From NCBI GenBank assembly GCA_023653785.1, contig JAMKCH010044207.1, positions 1 to 64,000 on the forward strand: a stretch of 64,000 nucleotides of DNA. Reading direction: 5' to 3'. Below, piece after piece: positions 37,101 through 44,773 of the stretch. The notes beneath the pieces are model-generated. The model was not told the origin of the DNA and ran no database searches. It saw only the letters and a program-made list of their open reading frames with translations. How positions within the stretch are numbered: the first letter of the stretch is position 1; each line of letters starts with the position of its first letter. Source of the stretch: Ophioderma brevispina. Its lineage: Eukaryota > Echinodermata > Ophiuroidea > Amphilepidida > Ophiodermatidae. The position numbers were made by a program, and so were the translations under genes.

Positions 37101-40100
37101 TGTGTAGATTTGTGTACGTACCCATACCTCATCTGGTCAACACAGGGCTTTTATCTATGAGGGGAAATGACTCCCCAAGTGAGATTTGACATCAAAGTAA
37201 GTTGAGAAGTTCTTACGACTGTAGTGAGTCCTTGGAACTTCGACAATGTTTGAGTGCGGGAATAAAATTCACCTGCTCAGTACCCGAAATTGTGCTATTT
37301 TATTTTATGCGCTGTATGTTTCCGGGCTTACCAGCCCCATCTGGGAGTATGTACTGCCAGTTGTCCCACTGAAAACTGGGAACAAAATTGAATCATTATT
37401 ATGGCTGCATCCATACACTGTAATTCATTGAACAGTTCTTGGGAATGTCCTGAAACTGTCAAATTAGATTCCTTGTGATCATTCATTTATATTGCCCCTC
37501 TGCCTTTTTGAACAGGCACAAGTTCGACTTCGTGATGGACTAAAAGACTGTGCGTATAGTGCCTGTTCAGTTTCGTTGCGGTAGAAATGCCATGGTTTTA
37601 AACACTCTAGATACTGTTCAAAGACGCCCTGCCATATGGAATAACAACAGAGCCTGGATTTTTCCTTATCACTCTTTCTGTATATAATGCATTTTTGACT
37701 TTTCGCAGCTTTGTTACTTTTGACTTTTTTTTTCATCGTTCAGCTGGAATCTGCAGGTTTGCAAGAGCTGCAATTGAGGTTCAGTCCTTCCTTCTGTTTG
37801 AGTTCCTAAACCACTCAATTTATGATATAACGGGTGGTGAGAGGTGAATTGTAAATGTTGGTCTGTTTCGTCTTTTTTATGGAAGATGTCAATTTGAGCG
37901 AGCCACTTGACTTTCTATTCCCTGACTGCCGAGACATTGGCGTACTTGGGGGTGCTTGCGGGGCGCACACCCCGGGGTTCAAGCCAAACCATGCAAACAA
38001 GGCGACCTGTATTTACGCGAGCTAAATATGTCCCCGCCGAAATGTCGCGATCACTAACCTGCGATACATGCCACTACAACACCCCACCCCCCCCCTCCCC
38101 ACAAACCCAGCCACACAACCCCATCTCCTCCCCAACACCCCCTGCAAAACCCCACCCCTCCCCAACACCCCCCCTCAACCCCCTGCAACCCCCACCCCCC
38201 TCCCCAACACCCTCGACAACTCCCCAACACCCCACAACTCCCCAACTCCACTACCCCCTCCCCAACACTCTCAACACCCACCCCACCCCCACCCCCGCTC
38301 ATCCCTCCGCCTCCCCACCACTCCCCCCCCCCCTCCCTATGGCATAGTAGTTCATGTAGCGCAGGAATTTTGCCTATCCGACGTACGTTTCAGAGATACA
38401 GCAATTACGCATATTTAATATAGCTCATTTGCATGCCTAGGACCGCGCCGCATATATTACTTACTTTCAAATTGCAATAAGATGTGCCCCATGATACGCT
38501 TTCATGCAGCGCAGGAATTTTGAGTATCCATGTTAGAGTGTTCAAAAATATAGCATTACGCTGATTTTTGCATTGTACCCTCCGCGGCCGAGAGGAAATG
38601 AGAGGCACCGAAAACATGGTACTGGTCGGAAAATGCTTTCGTTGCATCTGGGCCCGCAACACATTTTTGGTCGCGCAAATGCCTCTCATTGCTCCATTGC
38701 ATCTGGCCTGTCTTCCGGGAAAATGACGCGATGTTTTTCGTTGCATCTGGGCCGTTATTGACTGGAAATGATGCGATGCTTTTCCCTGCATTTCGGACCG
38801 TTTGCCCGCAGAAGCTCGAAAGTGGCGCAATGCTTTTCATCAGGCGGGTGGCACTGTACAATGCCCATAGACAATTTCGATTTCGATGGTGATAGCGCCA
38901 CGGCATTTTTCGATAAGCTATTGGGGTTAATTATGCATAAACTTATTCATGACGTAAACGTAGCTGACGTCGCATAATAGCGCCACGCACGACGATGATG
39001 TATCGTAATAGCGTCACTCCTACTGCTAACTTATAAGCTACAAATGTCATGCAGATCAGTGTGCAGTACGCAATCCATTATTTTTATTTATATTTATTGA
39101 CTTTTACCCTGTTTTTTATTGCATTTTCACGCTATGTTTTCGTCGGTGCATCTGGGCCTCCTTTGTCCCGGTAAATGGCGCGATGTTTTTTTCGTTGCAT
39201 CTGGGGCCGTCTTCTCTTCCGGGAAAATGACGCGATGTTTTTCGTTGCATTTGGGCCGTCCTTCCGGGAAATGGCTCGATGTTTTTTTTTCGTGCATCTG
39301 GGCCTTTATTGACTTTAACGCTACTTATTCCTGTCCGGGAAAACGGCCGAGATGCATGAAACGCAAACTTTTGGCTCCTCGTTGCATCTGGGCGTTAAAA
39401 ATAAAAATAGATTGCCTTTCGTTGCATTTGGGCCGTCGGCCGGCAAAAAAACAGACCGGATCCCCTGGTTAGGGTTAATTAGCTAATTGCATACTCCATG
39501 CGCCCAAAAAACGCCCCAACTGTAAATCCGGTCGAAAACTCTTCAACCCACTACCTTCCACCAAGTAACATTATATGCCTTACGGAACTCCAGAACACTT
39601 GTAACAGGCCTGCAGGAACATTTTTTATAAATTATGCAAATTAGATACTTATTCAGCATAGTTAACGCTCAAAATCTATCAGGTCAAGACTCACCCACCC
39701 GCTCTTTCCACCAAGTTTACATACATCATTGTCGCCCTTTGCGAACCCAATAAATTCGTACACAACATGGGTTACATTTTTCTCACCGACGGACGGACGA
39801 ACGGACTGACGGACGAACCGACGGACGGACGAACGGCGGACGGACGAACGGACAACGGACGGACGACGGACGCTGCTCATTTTAATAGTCCCCGTTCGAA
39901 CTCGTTCGGCGGGGACAATTAGCCTATTTTCGGCTATTAGTGGTCCTTCCACCCTGGGTTTCCGCCCTCAAAAAGCCAGTCTGTATAGCCGATGGAGTAA
40001 CAAGAAAGGAAACTTATTTATGATCAATTCATCAGGCCTCACGTTGATCTTCCAAAGATCTAACGCAGACATCGGTGATGAGTTGCCAGTCACAGTTCAT

Positions 40101-40959
40101 CCCTGTACAATGACTACCAATAGTCCCAATAAACCAATAAAGATGGTATGAGCGTTATATATAATTTTTCATGCTACGAGCCCCCCGCCACTCAAAGTTG
40201 GGTAGCATGACTACATGTACAAATTTAAAGCTACATCAAAGCCAATAACACACTTACTTGAGGCTGGGAAAATGTACGGTACAAAAAGCATTCCTGCTTT
40301 TATAGAAAAATCGAGCTAAATATGGCATAAAGTCCCTACCACAAGCTGCAAACATATTGTAAAGCCTATATACTTAGAGGGATTAGCTAAAGTTCACCAT
40401 TTTCAACATCAATACATTTAGCATTAAAGTGAAAGGAGATTTATTTAGGATATGAATTTCTCTCAAATTTCACTGAATCGGTTGTAGACCACCTACCGAG
40501 AACGTTTGTAAGGTTTATTGGACAAACAGGTGCAAAAGAAAACCGCAAACCTTGTTTAGAACTTTCCTGCTATCGTAATCGTTCCCCATAGAAAACCATG
40601 CTGTGACTTACTAAATCATCATCTTATTACATAAAGATGGCGTATTCGGCTTATTCACTTCAGGTGTGATCTAATACATTGATAAGCATTCTAAATATGT
40701 AAAAAACCTAGGTTCGAGAAAAATTGGGGGCGCTTCTTTCTGGAAATCTCCTCATGTCTCTTTAACTACTCACCTCCCACCAGCGACCAACTGATCTCCA
40801 CGAATCACAAAGCGACACACGTCTTCCTGATGACCAAATAAATTCACCTTAGCCCTCTTAGCCAAGTCTCCATTGGTAGACAACACCTGGTAACACTTAA
40901 TCACCTCTCCTTGGCTGATGAACAGGTTATTATCATCCAACTGTAGCCATGGCAACAGA
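28061..40959 (-). CDS. FBXW4: FBXW4 (dactylin)-like WD40 protein, seven 3' exons; F-box end not found
   Basis: Minus-strand exons in order: 40959-40774, 37368-37332, 36730-36549, 33776-33711, 32559-32419, 30166-30025 and 28195-28061, the last ending in TAA. FBXW4 is the substrate-recognition subunit of an SCF ubiquitin ligase: an N-terminal F-box binds SKP1 and a WD40 propeller presents substrate. The assignment rests on co-linear matches with vertebrate FBXW4 as I remember it: LPWLQLDDNNLFISQ, GHQEDVCRFVI, RVWS, CGYDAYIRLWDTR, YCMQTDKKYLIASGSS, WGMVRLWDKR, and the C-terminal THLYAALSNSLRVLNF. Phases agree at the last four junctions. At the 36549-36730 exon they agree only if one base is missing there, and that exon also has an in-frame TGA. 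The junction between 40774 and 37368 is out of phase with the strongest donor. The F-box region should lie at higher coordinates; I did not find it. Confidence 0.88.
28493..28611. mobile_element. 119-bp MITE in the last FBXW4 intron
   Basis: GTGACATCATTAGTGAAAC... at the left and its reverse complement GTTTCACTAATGAGGTCATCAC at the right form inverted ends of about 33 bp, which continue through ACTATTGATTTTTCAG/CTGAAAAATCAATAGT. No coding content. Confidence 0.8.
28824..29216 (+). repeat. Minisatellite, unit about 21 bp, in the last FBXW4 intron
   Basis: About 18 diverged copies of a unit like GAGGTGTACTCATTTGCAT. The three near 29135-29200 are almost identical (GTGTACTTGATTGCAGAACGAG), while the left part is older and more diverged. 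This is the usual picture of a tandem array growing at one edge. Confidence 0.85.
30025..30166 (-). CDS. FBXW4: FBXW4 exon (WD40 blade with VYCMQTD)
   Basis: 142 bp. The first base completes the codon split from the upstream exon (CA|G, Gln), followed by 47 codons ending in CAG before donor GTGGGT. The acceptor is TCTTACCTAG. It encodes EEPDDYTVYCMQTD and WGMVRLWDKR, both hallmarks of FBXW4, the latter with the WD dipeptide of the blade. Open throughout. Confidence 0.92.
30466..32362. repeat. 1.9-kb FBXW4 intron segment, copy A of a local duplication
   Basis: Nearly the whole intron between exons 30166 and 32419 recurs in direct orientation at 42915-44773. The shared DNA begins TTTAAGAGACTCAAGCCTGA and ends ATACACACATGC, about 57 bp before the exon, so no coding sequence is duplicated. 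Copy A reads smoothly; copy B is shorter and full of one-base gaps. Copy A includes a family A MITE fragment (32080-32135) and CA-rich tracts. Confidence 0.9.
32080..32135. mobile_element. Family A MITE, one arm only
   Basis: GGACTAACCCTGGTTTAAACC, then GGGTCTAAAGTTAGACTCCCTTTCAGAATACCAGCC, matches the right arm of 2637-2914. The other arm is absent. The fragment recurs within duplicate copy B near 44490-44548. Confidence 0.8.
32419..32559 (-). CDS. FBXW4: FBXW4 exon (CGYDAYIRLWDTR)
   Basis: 141 bp between acceptor TTTTAATAG and donor GTAAGTG, phase 2 in and phase 2 out. It encodes GAGILDIQWETPHTLLSCGY and then DAYIRLWDTR, very close to the corresponding vertebrate FBXW4 blade. The correct frame is not the longest one here: a longer antisense-free frame on the same strand (32339-32581) is a shadow. 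Confidence 0.92.
32908..33229. mobile_element. MITE family B, copy 1, TTAAAGGTG ends
   Basis: TTAAAGGTGCTTGTTCCGAT at the left and ATCGGAACACCCACCTTTAA (one base offset) at the right are inverted ends. A second copy in the opposite orientation is at 42221-42557, sharing AAACCGCAAGTTTGTTTCCC and GATATCAGATGAAAGGC. TTAA at both termini is reminiscent of piggyBac-type target sites; that is inference. The 192-codon frame beginning at 32950 runs through it and out the far side, and is not a gene. Confidence 0.8.
33711..33776 (-). CDS. FBXW4: FBXW4 small exon (FASGSSS...KLWDIQS)
   Basis: 66 bp between a pyrimidine-rich acceptor CTGTTTTCAG and donor GTAGGTAG. It encodes CFASGSSSCYDLKPLKLWD followed by IQ, with the first and last codons split. 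This is the short blade that in vertebrates contains a Cys-rich insertion before RIWDLNSG. Both splice phases fit the neighbours. Confidence 0.9.
34038..34313. mobile_element. Fold-back MITE, family A, copy 2 (intronic)
   Basis: Same architecture as 2637-2914, with GGTTGGTATTCTGAAAG ends, GGTTTAAACC blocks, and a tip of GGATGGGCTG-TTC-CAGCCCATCC. The arms are nearly perfect complements. It sits in the FBXW4 intron between exons 33776 and 36549, so the pre-mRNA would contain a hairpin of roughly 130 bp. Confidence 0.85.
35330..35770. repeat. Dispersed TTGTGGTATAT / ATATACCACAA motif cluster
   Basis: At least ten copies of TGTGGTAT/TGTGGTAG or their complements within about 440 bp, in both orientations (for example ATACCACAATATACCACAA near 35670 and TTGTGGTATATTGTG near 35740). 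Facing copies could pair. Lies inside an FBXW4 intron. The 215-codon minus-strand frame here is an accident of this composition. Confidence 0.6.
36549..36730 (-). CDS. FBXW4: FBXW4 exon with a premature TGA and a frameshift
   Basis: Acceptor CATTGCTGCAG; donor AG|GTTACA. The frame set by the upstream small exon reads HLRALR, a TGA (about 36710), then GICVDMTRDVVIAGARNGFI, QVW and eventually RVWS, where it meets a TGA (about 36582-36584). One base out of frame, the sequence continues as MTVSPCNREVT to a donor that restores the phase needed by exon 33776. Vertebrate FBXW4 has VNCVD, SGSR, VW and RVWSIAISP in this order. The 182-bp length is one short of the expected 183. This may be sequencing error or a genuine null allele or pseudogene. 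Confidence 0.75.
37332..37368 (-). CDS. FBXW4: FBXW4 mini-exon (GQLAVHT)
   Basis: 37 bp between a strong acceptor (TTGTTCCCAGTTTTCAG) and donor GTAAGC. In the frame that joins the next exon in phase it encodes GQLAVHTPRWG, matching the GKIGIHK stretch of vertebrate FBXW4. The preceding exon's strongest donor (GAG|GTGAGT) delivers the wrong phase. An alternative donor nine bases inward (GCTG|GTGGGA) would keep the frame but delete part of the conserved Gly-Gly turn. Confidence 0.65.
38066..38338 (+). repeat. CCCCACCC-type C-rich tract, about 270 bp
   Basis: Strongly strand-biased low-complexity DNA made of CCCCACC, CCCCAACACCC and CTCCCC units with almost no G on the plus strand. The minus strand has many GGGG runs and so could form G-quadruplexes. 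The Pro/Thr-rich (plus) and Gly/Val-rich (minus) open frames are composition artefacts. It lies in an FBXW4 intron, and the minus strand is the transcript sense. Confidence 0.9.
38620..39440 (+). repeat. Diverged satellite, unit about 50 bp (GTTGCATCTGGGCCG)
   Basis: At least ten copies of TTCGTTGCATCTGGGCCG followed by TCTTCCGGGAAAATGACGCG, in two blocks (38620-38850 and 39130-39440). They are separated by about 280 bp containing ATAGCGCCACG and ATAGCGTCACTC motifs. Copies vary by indels. The units are GC- and CpG-rich against an AT-rich background. The overlapping open frames on both strands are not genes. Confidence 0.8.
39670..39917. repeat. Interspersed repeat with a GACG/GGAC microsatellite
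   Basis: A conserved-looking flank (AAATTCGTACACAACATGGG) leads into a GGACGGACGAACGG simple repeat at about 39785-39873, closed by a hairpin GTCCCCG...CGGGGAC at 39889-39917. The 96-codon minus-strand frame (Arg/Ser/Val repeats) is the microsatellite in translation. Repeats of this kind, with a simple-sequence core between fixed flanks, are typical of microsatellite-bearing transposable elements. Confidence 0.65.
40430..40760 (+). repeat. Repeat family C, full copy abutting an FBXW4 exon
   Basis: Shares TAGACCACCTACCGAGAACG, AAAAGAAAACCGCAAACC, CTGCTATCGTAATCG, AAGATGGCGTATTCGGC and CTTCAGGT blocks with the two copies at 47545-48362. It ends about 14 bp from the FBXW4 exon boundary at 40774, so the exon's donor side is directly next to the repeat. 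Confidence 0.8.
40774..40959 (-). CDS. FBXW4: FBXW4 exon (start of the WD40 propeller)
   Basis: 186 bp, acceptor ACTTTTAAG, donor GAG|GTGAGT. It encodes LLPWLQLDDNNLFISQGEV, then a variable stretch and GHQEDVCRFVIRGDQLVAGG. Vertebrate FBXW4 has MPWMQLEDDSLYISQ and GHDEDVCHFVL in the same order and spacing. Open throughout. This is the most 5' exon found; about 150 residues including the F-box should precede it. Confidence 0.9.
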
Positions 40960-41260
40960 CTTAAAAGTGATGGAGAACAGGGAAATAGATTTCAAGTTAT
41001 GAAGAATGTTCTCAACAAGACTATTACAATGTAGTGTGTATTAGGCAACAAAAAAAAGTTGTCTCAGAAGATGCAAAATGTGCTTTTTTTTTTTTTTTAG
41101 AAAAATATAAAAGAAACTTAAAACAATCAGTTTCAAATTTTTTTTATTTGCATTTTTGACCCACTTTTTTTTTCATTGACTTTTCATCAATTACTGTTTT
41201 CTGAAAATGTTTTAAAAAAAAATTCAAGTGAGGAAAAACCTAAAAAAAACGGATGCGCTA

Positions 41261-42006
41261 AAAGACCAATTTTAAACATTATCATGTTTTGAGGAGTCCA
41301 AGTGTGTGAAAATATCGAATCCAAAACATGATAATGATAAAATTGGACGATTTACGCCCAATATTAATTGATCTCGCTATGAGTTTTAAAATATTGGGCT
41401 CGACTGCGTCTCGCCCAATATTTTTTGAAACTCATAGCTCGACCAATAAATTTGGGCTTAATCATCCAATTTTATATCAAAATGCATGTAGTCTTCTGAG
41501 ATAAACTTGTTTTTTTCTTGGCCTTACACTTAAAATCACTATCAGTGTTTTCTTAACCAGAATATGATAAAATTCATCAAAAAACAGGCTTTAGTACATG
41601 TATTTGGAAAGATAACAAACCATGCAAAGAACAAAAGTGAATATGATGTTATAAAGCCACATCTAAAATTTATGATGATGAATGAGTATTGGTGTAGACT
41701 TTTTAAAGGTGGGTGACCCGATTTTTCGATTTTTCTCCCTCAAATGGAAGCTTATCACCGAAAACATCTCACTCCAAATTTTGATATAAAATTGGATCGA
41801 TTAAGCCCAAATTAATTGGTCGAGCTATTAGTTGCAAAAATATTGGGCGAGATGCAGTCTAGCCCAATATTTTAAAACTCACAGCGAGACCAATTAATAT
41901 TGGGGGTAAATCATCCAATTTTATCATTATCATGTTTTGGATCCAATATTTTCACACACTTGGGACTCCCCAAAACATGATAATTAGTTAAATCGGTCCA
42001 GTCTTT
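41261..42006. mobile_element. 0.75-kb nested palindrome
   Basis: The arm at about 41261-41485 reappears inverted at about 41785-42006, separated by about 300 bp. Each arm is itself an inverted repeat: TATCATGTTTTG...CAAAACATGATA near its outer end, and CCCAATATTAATTGATCTCGC...AGCTCGACCAATAAATTTGGG around a TATTGGGC...GCCCAATA centre. The loop starts TAGTCTTCTGAGATAAAC. No coding content. Probably two head-to-head copies of one fold-back element. Confidence 0.85.
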
Positions 42007-42220
42007 TGGATAGCAGAAGTGAAAATGTGTATTAAATTAGCCCATAGGACAGTGTGCGTAATAAAAATGTGGTATACCCATTTGAAGAGGTTCATAACAT
42101 CAAGAGTTAAGGTTTCCTGGGGCTTAAATTTCACTGGTGTAATGAGAAAAATTTGAACCTTCTTCTGATATCAAAATTGCAATTTAAATCAATTGAGAAC
42201 TGGTTTTTTTTTTTGCTGAT

Positions 42221-42557
42221 TTAAAGGTGCTTGTTCCAATTTATCTATTGTGTTCGCTACCTGACACTTGCACATACACCCCATCAAGTACCGTGGGAAA
42301 CAAACTTGCGGTTTTGATGGTAGAAGCAATAATGCACACTGCAAAGTCCTATTCAATACTGTGCTGATATTGGTGGTTAACCACTAATTTGTCAGTTTTT
42401 TGTTTGTATCTTGGGAATGACATGGATTTGAGGGCTCAAATTTCAGGACGACAATGAGAAAAATACGGCCTTTCATATGATATCAAAATCGATACTACTT
42501 CCGGGAAAATCGGGGGGGGGGGGGGGTCCCAAAGACGATCGGAACACGCACCTTTAA
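42221..42557. mobile_element. MITE family B, copy 2, inverted relative to copy 1
   Basis: TTAAAGGTGCTTGTTCC at the left and GGAACACGCACCTTTAA at the right. Internally it matches the reverse complement of 32908-33229 (GGGAAACAAACTTGCGGTTTTG, CTTTCATATGATATCAAAAT). A run of about 15 G at 42512-42526 has no counterpart in copy 1. Confidence 0.8.
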
Positions 42558-42914
42558 ATCAGGTTTTTAATTTTCAATAATTTTGAGAGGGAGAAATTAA
42601 ATTCTAGAATTCTTATTGCCTAATTTGGTATAACAAGAGTTAATTGCACAATTTCCAGGCAGAATTAATTGGCACCATGGGACCTTAACCAACCACTGAT
42701 ACCTTCATACATCAGATTTTACTTATCACAACAATGAAACTGCTTTTCTAGTCATGCAAGGGCTTCTGAAGAATAGATACTTGCTTAAATGTATACCATG
42801 TAGGTTCATTTATTTTTTTCTTTGTCCTTTTGTTTCCCTCTTTTTTTACAAGATTGTGATTTGATTTAGACATATTTGATGATTTCAATCAGTTGTTACT
42901 TTTAAATGTTATGA

Positions 42915-44773
42915 TTTAAGAGACTCAAGCCTGATTCAAACTATTGGGTAGACCATTTATATTACTGCCAATTGGAGGGTCTCCCCACAAATGGCCAAAA
43001 CCATGCAAGAGCAAATTGAATGTAAGGACTCTCTCACAATATTGCATATTTACCATTTGTCTATTCAGAGCGGGTTTATGCCTTGAAGAATGTACTGCTA
43101 TGTCACGTCTCCCCAGGCTTCTCTTAGTGCTAACTACTGTTTAAATACGAGATAATACGTAAACGAGTTCCGCAGCCATTTTGTTTTGATTCAACAAGCC
43201 TTTGGTGGACTGGTTAATGTACCGCCGAGACCATTACTAAGTAAAACCTTGCAGAATAGAAAAAATGCAATTTATGTTGAATTTTGTCATCGGTGACCCC
43301 CAATTATTTAATAGCCTAAACATCCAAGAACATCATCAGGAATGTGGTGTGGGTCAGAAAGTTCATCGACAACAGATCAGCCACAAAAATATTTTGCAAT
43401 ATCAATAAGGCATCCAAAATAGCATGGGCTGTGTTATGTTCGTAGTTGCTATGATGAGTGTGACGTTTTAACACAGAAAAATGCACAGTTCAAGATTTAA
43501 TTAATTTGGAAACTCTGTTCCTCGATGGGTGCAAAACAGTGTCCTGGCCGACTCAATCGTTTTATTATTGATAATCAGTGAAAATAATGTCATTCCCATT
43601 CTAAATAAGTTACCGGGAACCGCCCAGCAGGCTTGCTTTGACAGGATGGCCCTTTGGTAGGTGGGGTTTATTTATTCTAACAATACAGCTGAACCGGAAA
43701 GCATTGACAGATGAAGGATAGCAGTTGTTTAAGAGGGCTATTTGCTTTTGCAATTCTGCCAATTTAATCCTACACAAATCGAATTCCTTCTTGAATTTCC
43801 TACCTTTAAGAACATTTACTTAAAAATTAACCACATAAATATTGCACATCTATTTGTTTTCTGTTTAGATTTAAAAGCAGCTGCCTATTTATACAGGAAT
43901 TTGAGATAATTGAAAACAGCGTTGCTGAAATATACTGGCAAAAATTCTTTGTCAAAAATACTGCAAGTAAACTTGATCATCACCATGGCAAGATGCAGTG
44001 TGGGAACATGTACCTCAATGACCTTTGACCTTGGTCCATGACCTTTGACATCAGCAATATATGAAGGAACCATTTGCCATCTTACACTCCAGCCTGAATG
44101 GTTTCAATAGGACTTCAACTTTTCGAAGCAGACCAAAAACGAACCTAACCTTGGTAGAAAAGCGAACCTAAACTGAACACACAACATACAGACATGAGTG
44201 CCCTCGCAATATCCCCTCTGCTTTTCAGCCAAGGGGATCAAAAAACCCCAACACCCCAAGCTGCCAGATTAAAACATTTAAAGTTAAAAAAACAATGCGA
44301 ATAATATTTACGCACGGCAAAATAGTCACCCGTCGATGTCACGATTCACTAAGAAGTGAAAAGTTAATTACACCAGACCCGATGACCCCTAATTCTGGCC
44401 AACACTCCTTAAACCGTGGGAACACTAGACAAACCCCACCATAGCCAAACCGCAATTCCTTCCATCCACCAAAAGAGTTTTCACTAACCCTGGACTAACC
44501 CTGGTTTAAACCGGGTCTAAAGTTTTTTAGCTCCTTTGCGAATACCAGCCTAAGAGTATAAATGGTAAGCAACAGCACCACGGTGGATCATGGTAACACA
44601 CTTTTGACTTTTCAACAGTGAAGTGTCCACTTGGCTGATGTTATACGAGGGACTGGCTTTTATGCCTTATTGAATACATGTGAATACACAACTCATTTGC
44701 GTACCCATGATTACGCACTCCACCACCGTCAGAGCTCTCTCTACACACACATATGATGCATATACACACATGC
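42915..44773. repeat. 1.86-kb copy B of the FBXW4 intron segment, indel-rich
   Basis: Direct repeat of 30466-32362 over its full length. By eye the differences are dominated by missing or extra single bases, often in homopolymers (for example GATCAAAC vs GATTCAAAC, and ATGGCAAAACC vs ATGGCCAAAACC), with far fewer plain substitutions. No exon is included. It lies 5' of the most upstream FBXW4 exon found. Confidence 0.9.

Noticed and set aside
38054..38418. Proline-rich and glycine-rich open frames on both strands
   Set aside because: Pure translation of the CCCCACCC tract.
38405..39472. Several overlapping frames of 62-141 codons on both strands
   Set aside because: They lie in the GCATCTGGGCCG satellite and repeat the same peptide units; open because the unit lacks stops in several frames.
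39662..39952. Arg/Ser/Val-rich minus-strand frame
   Set aside because: Translation of a GGACGGAC microsatellite with repeat flanks.
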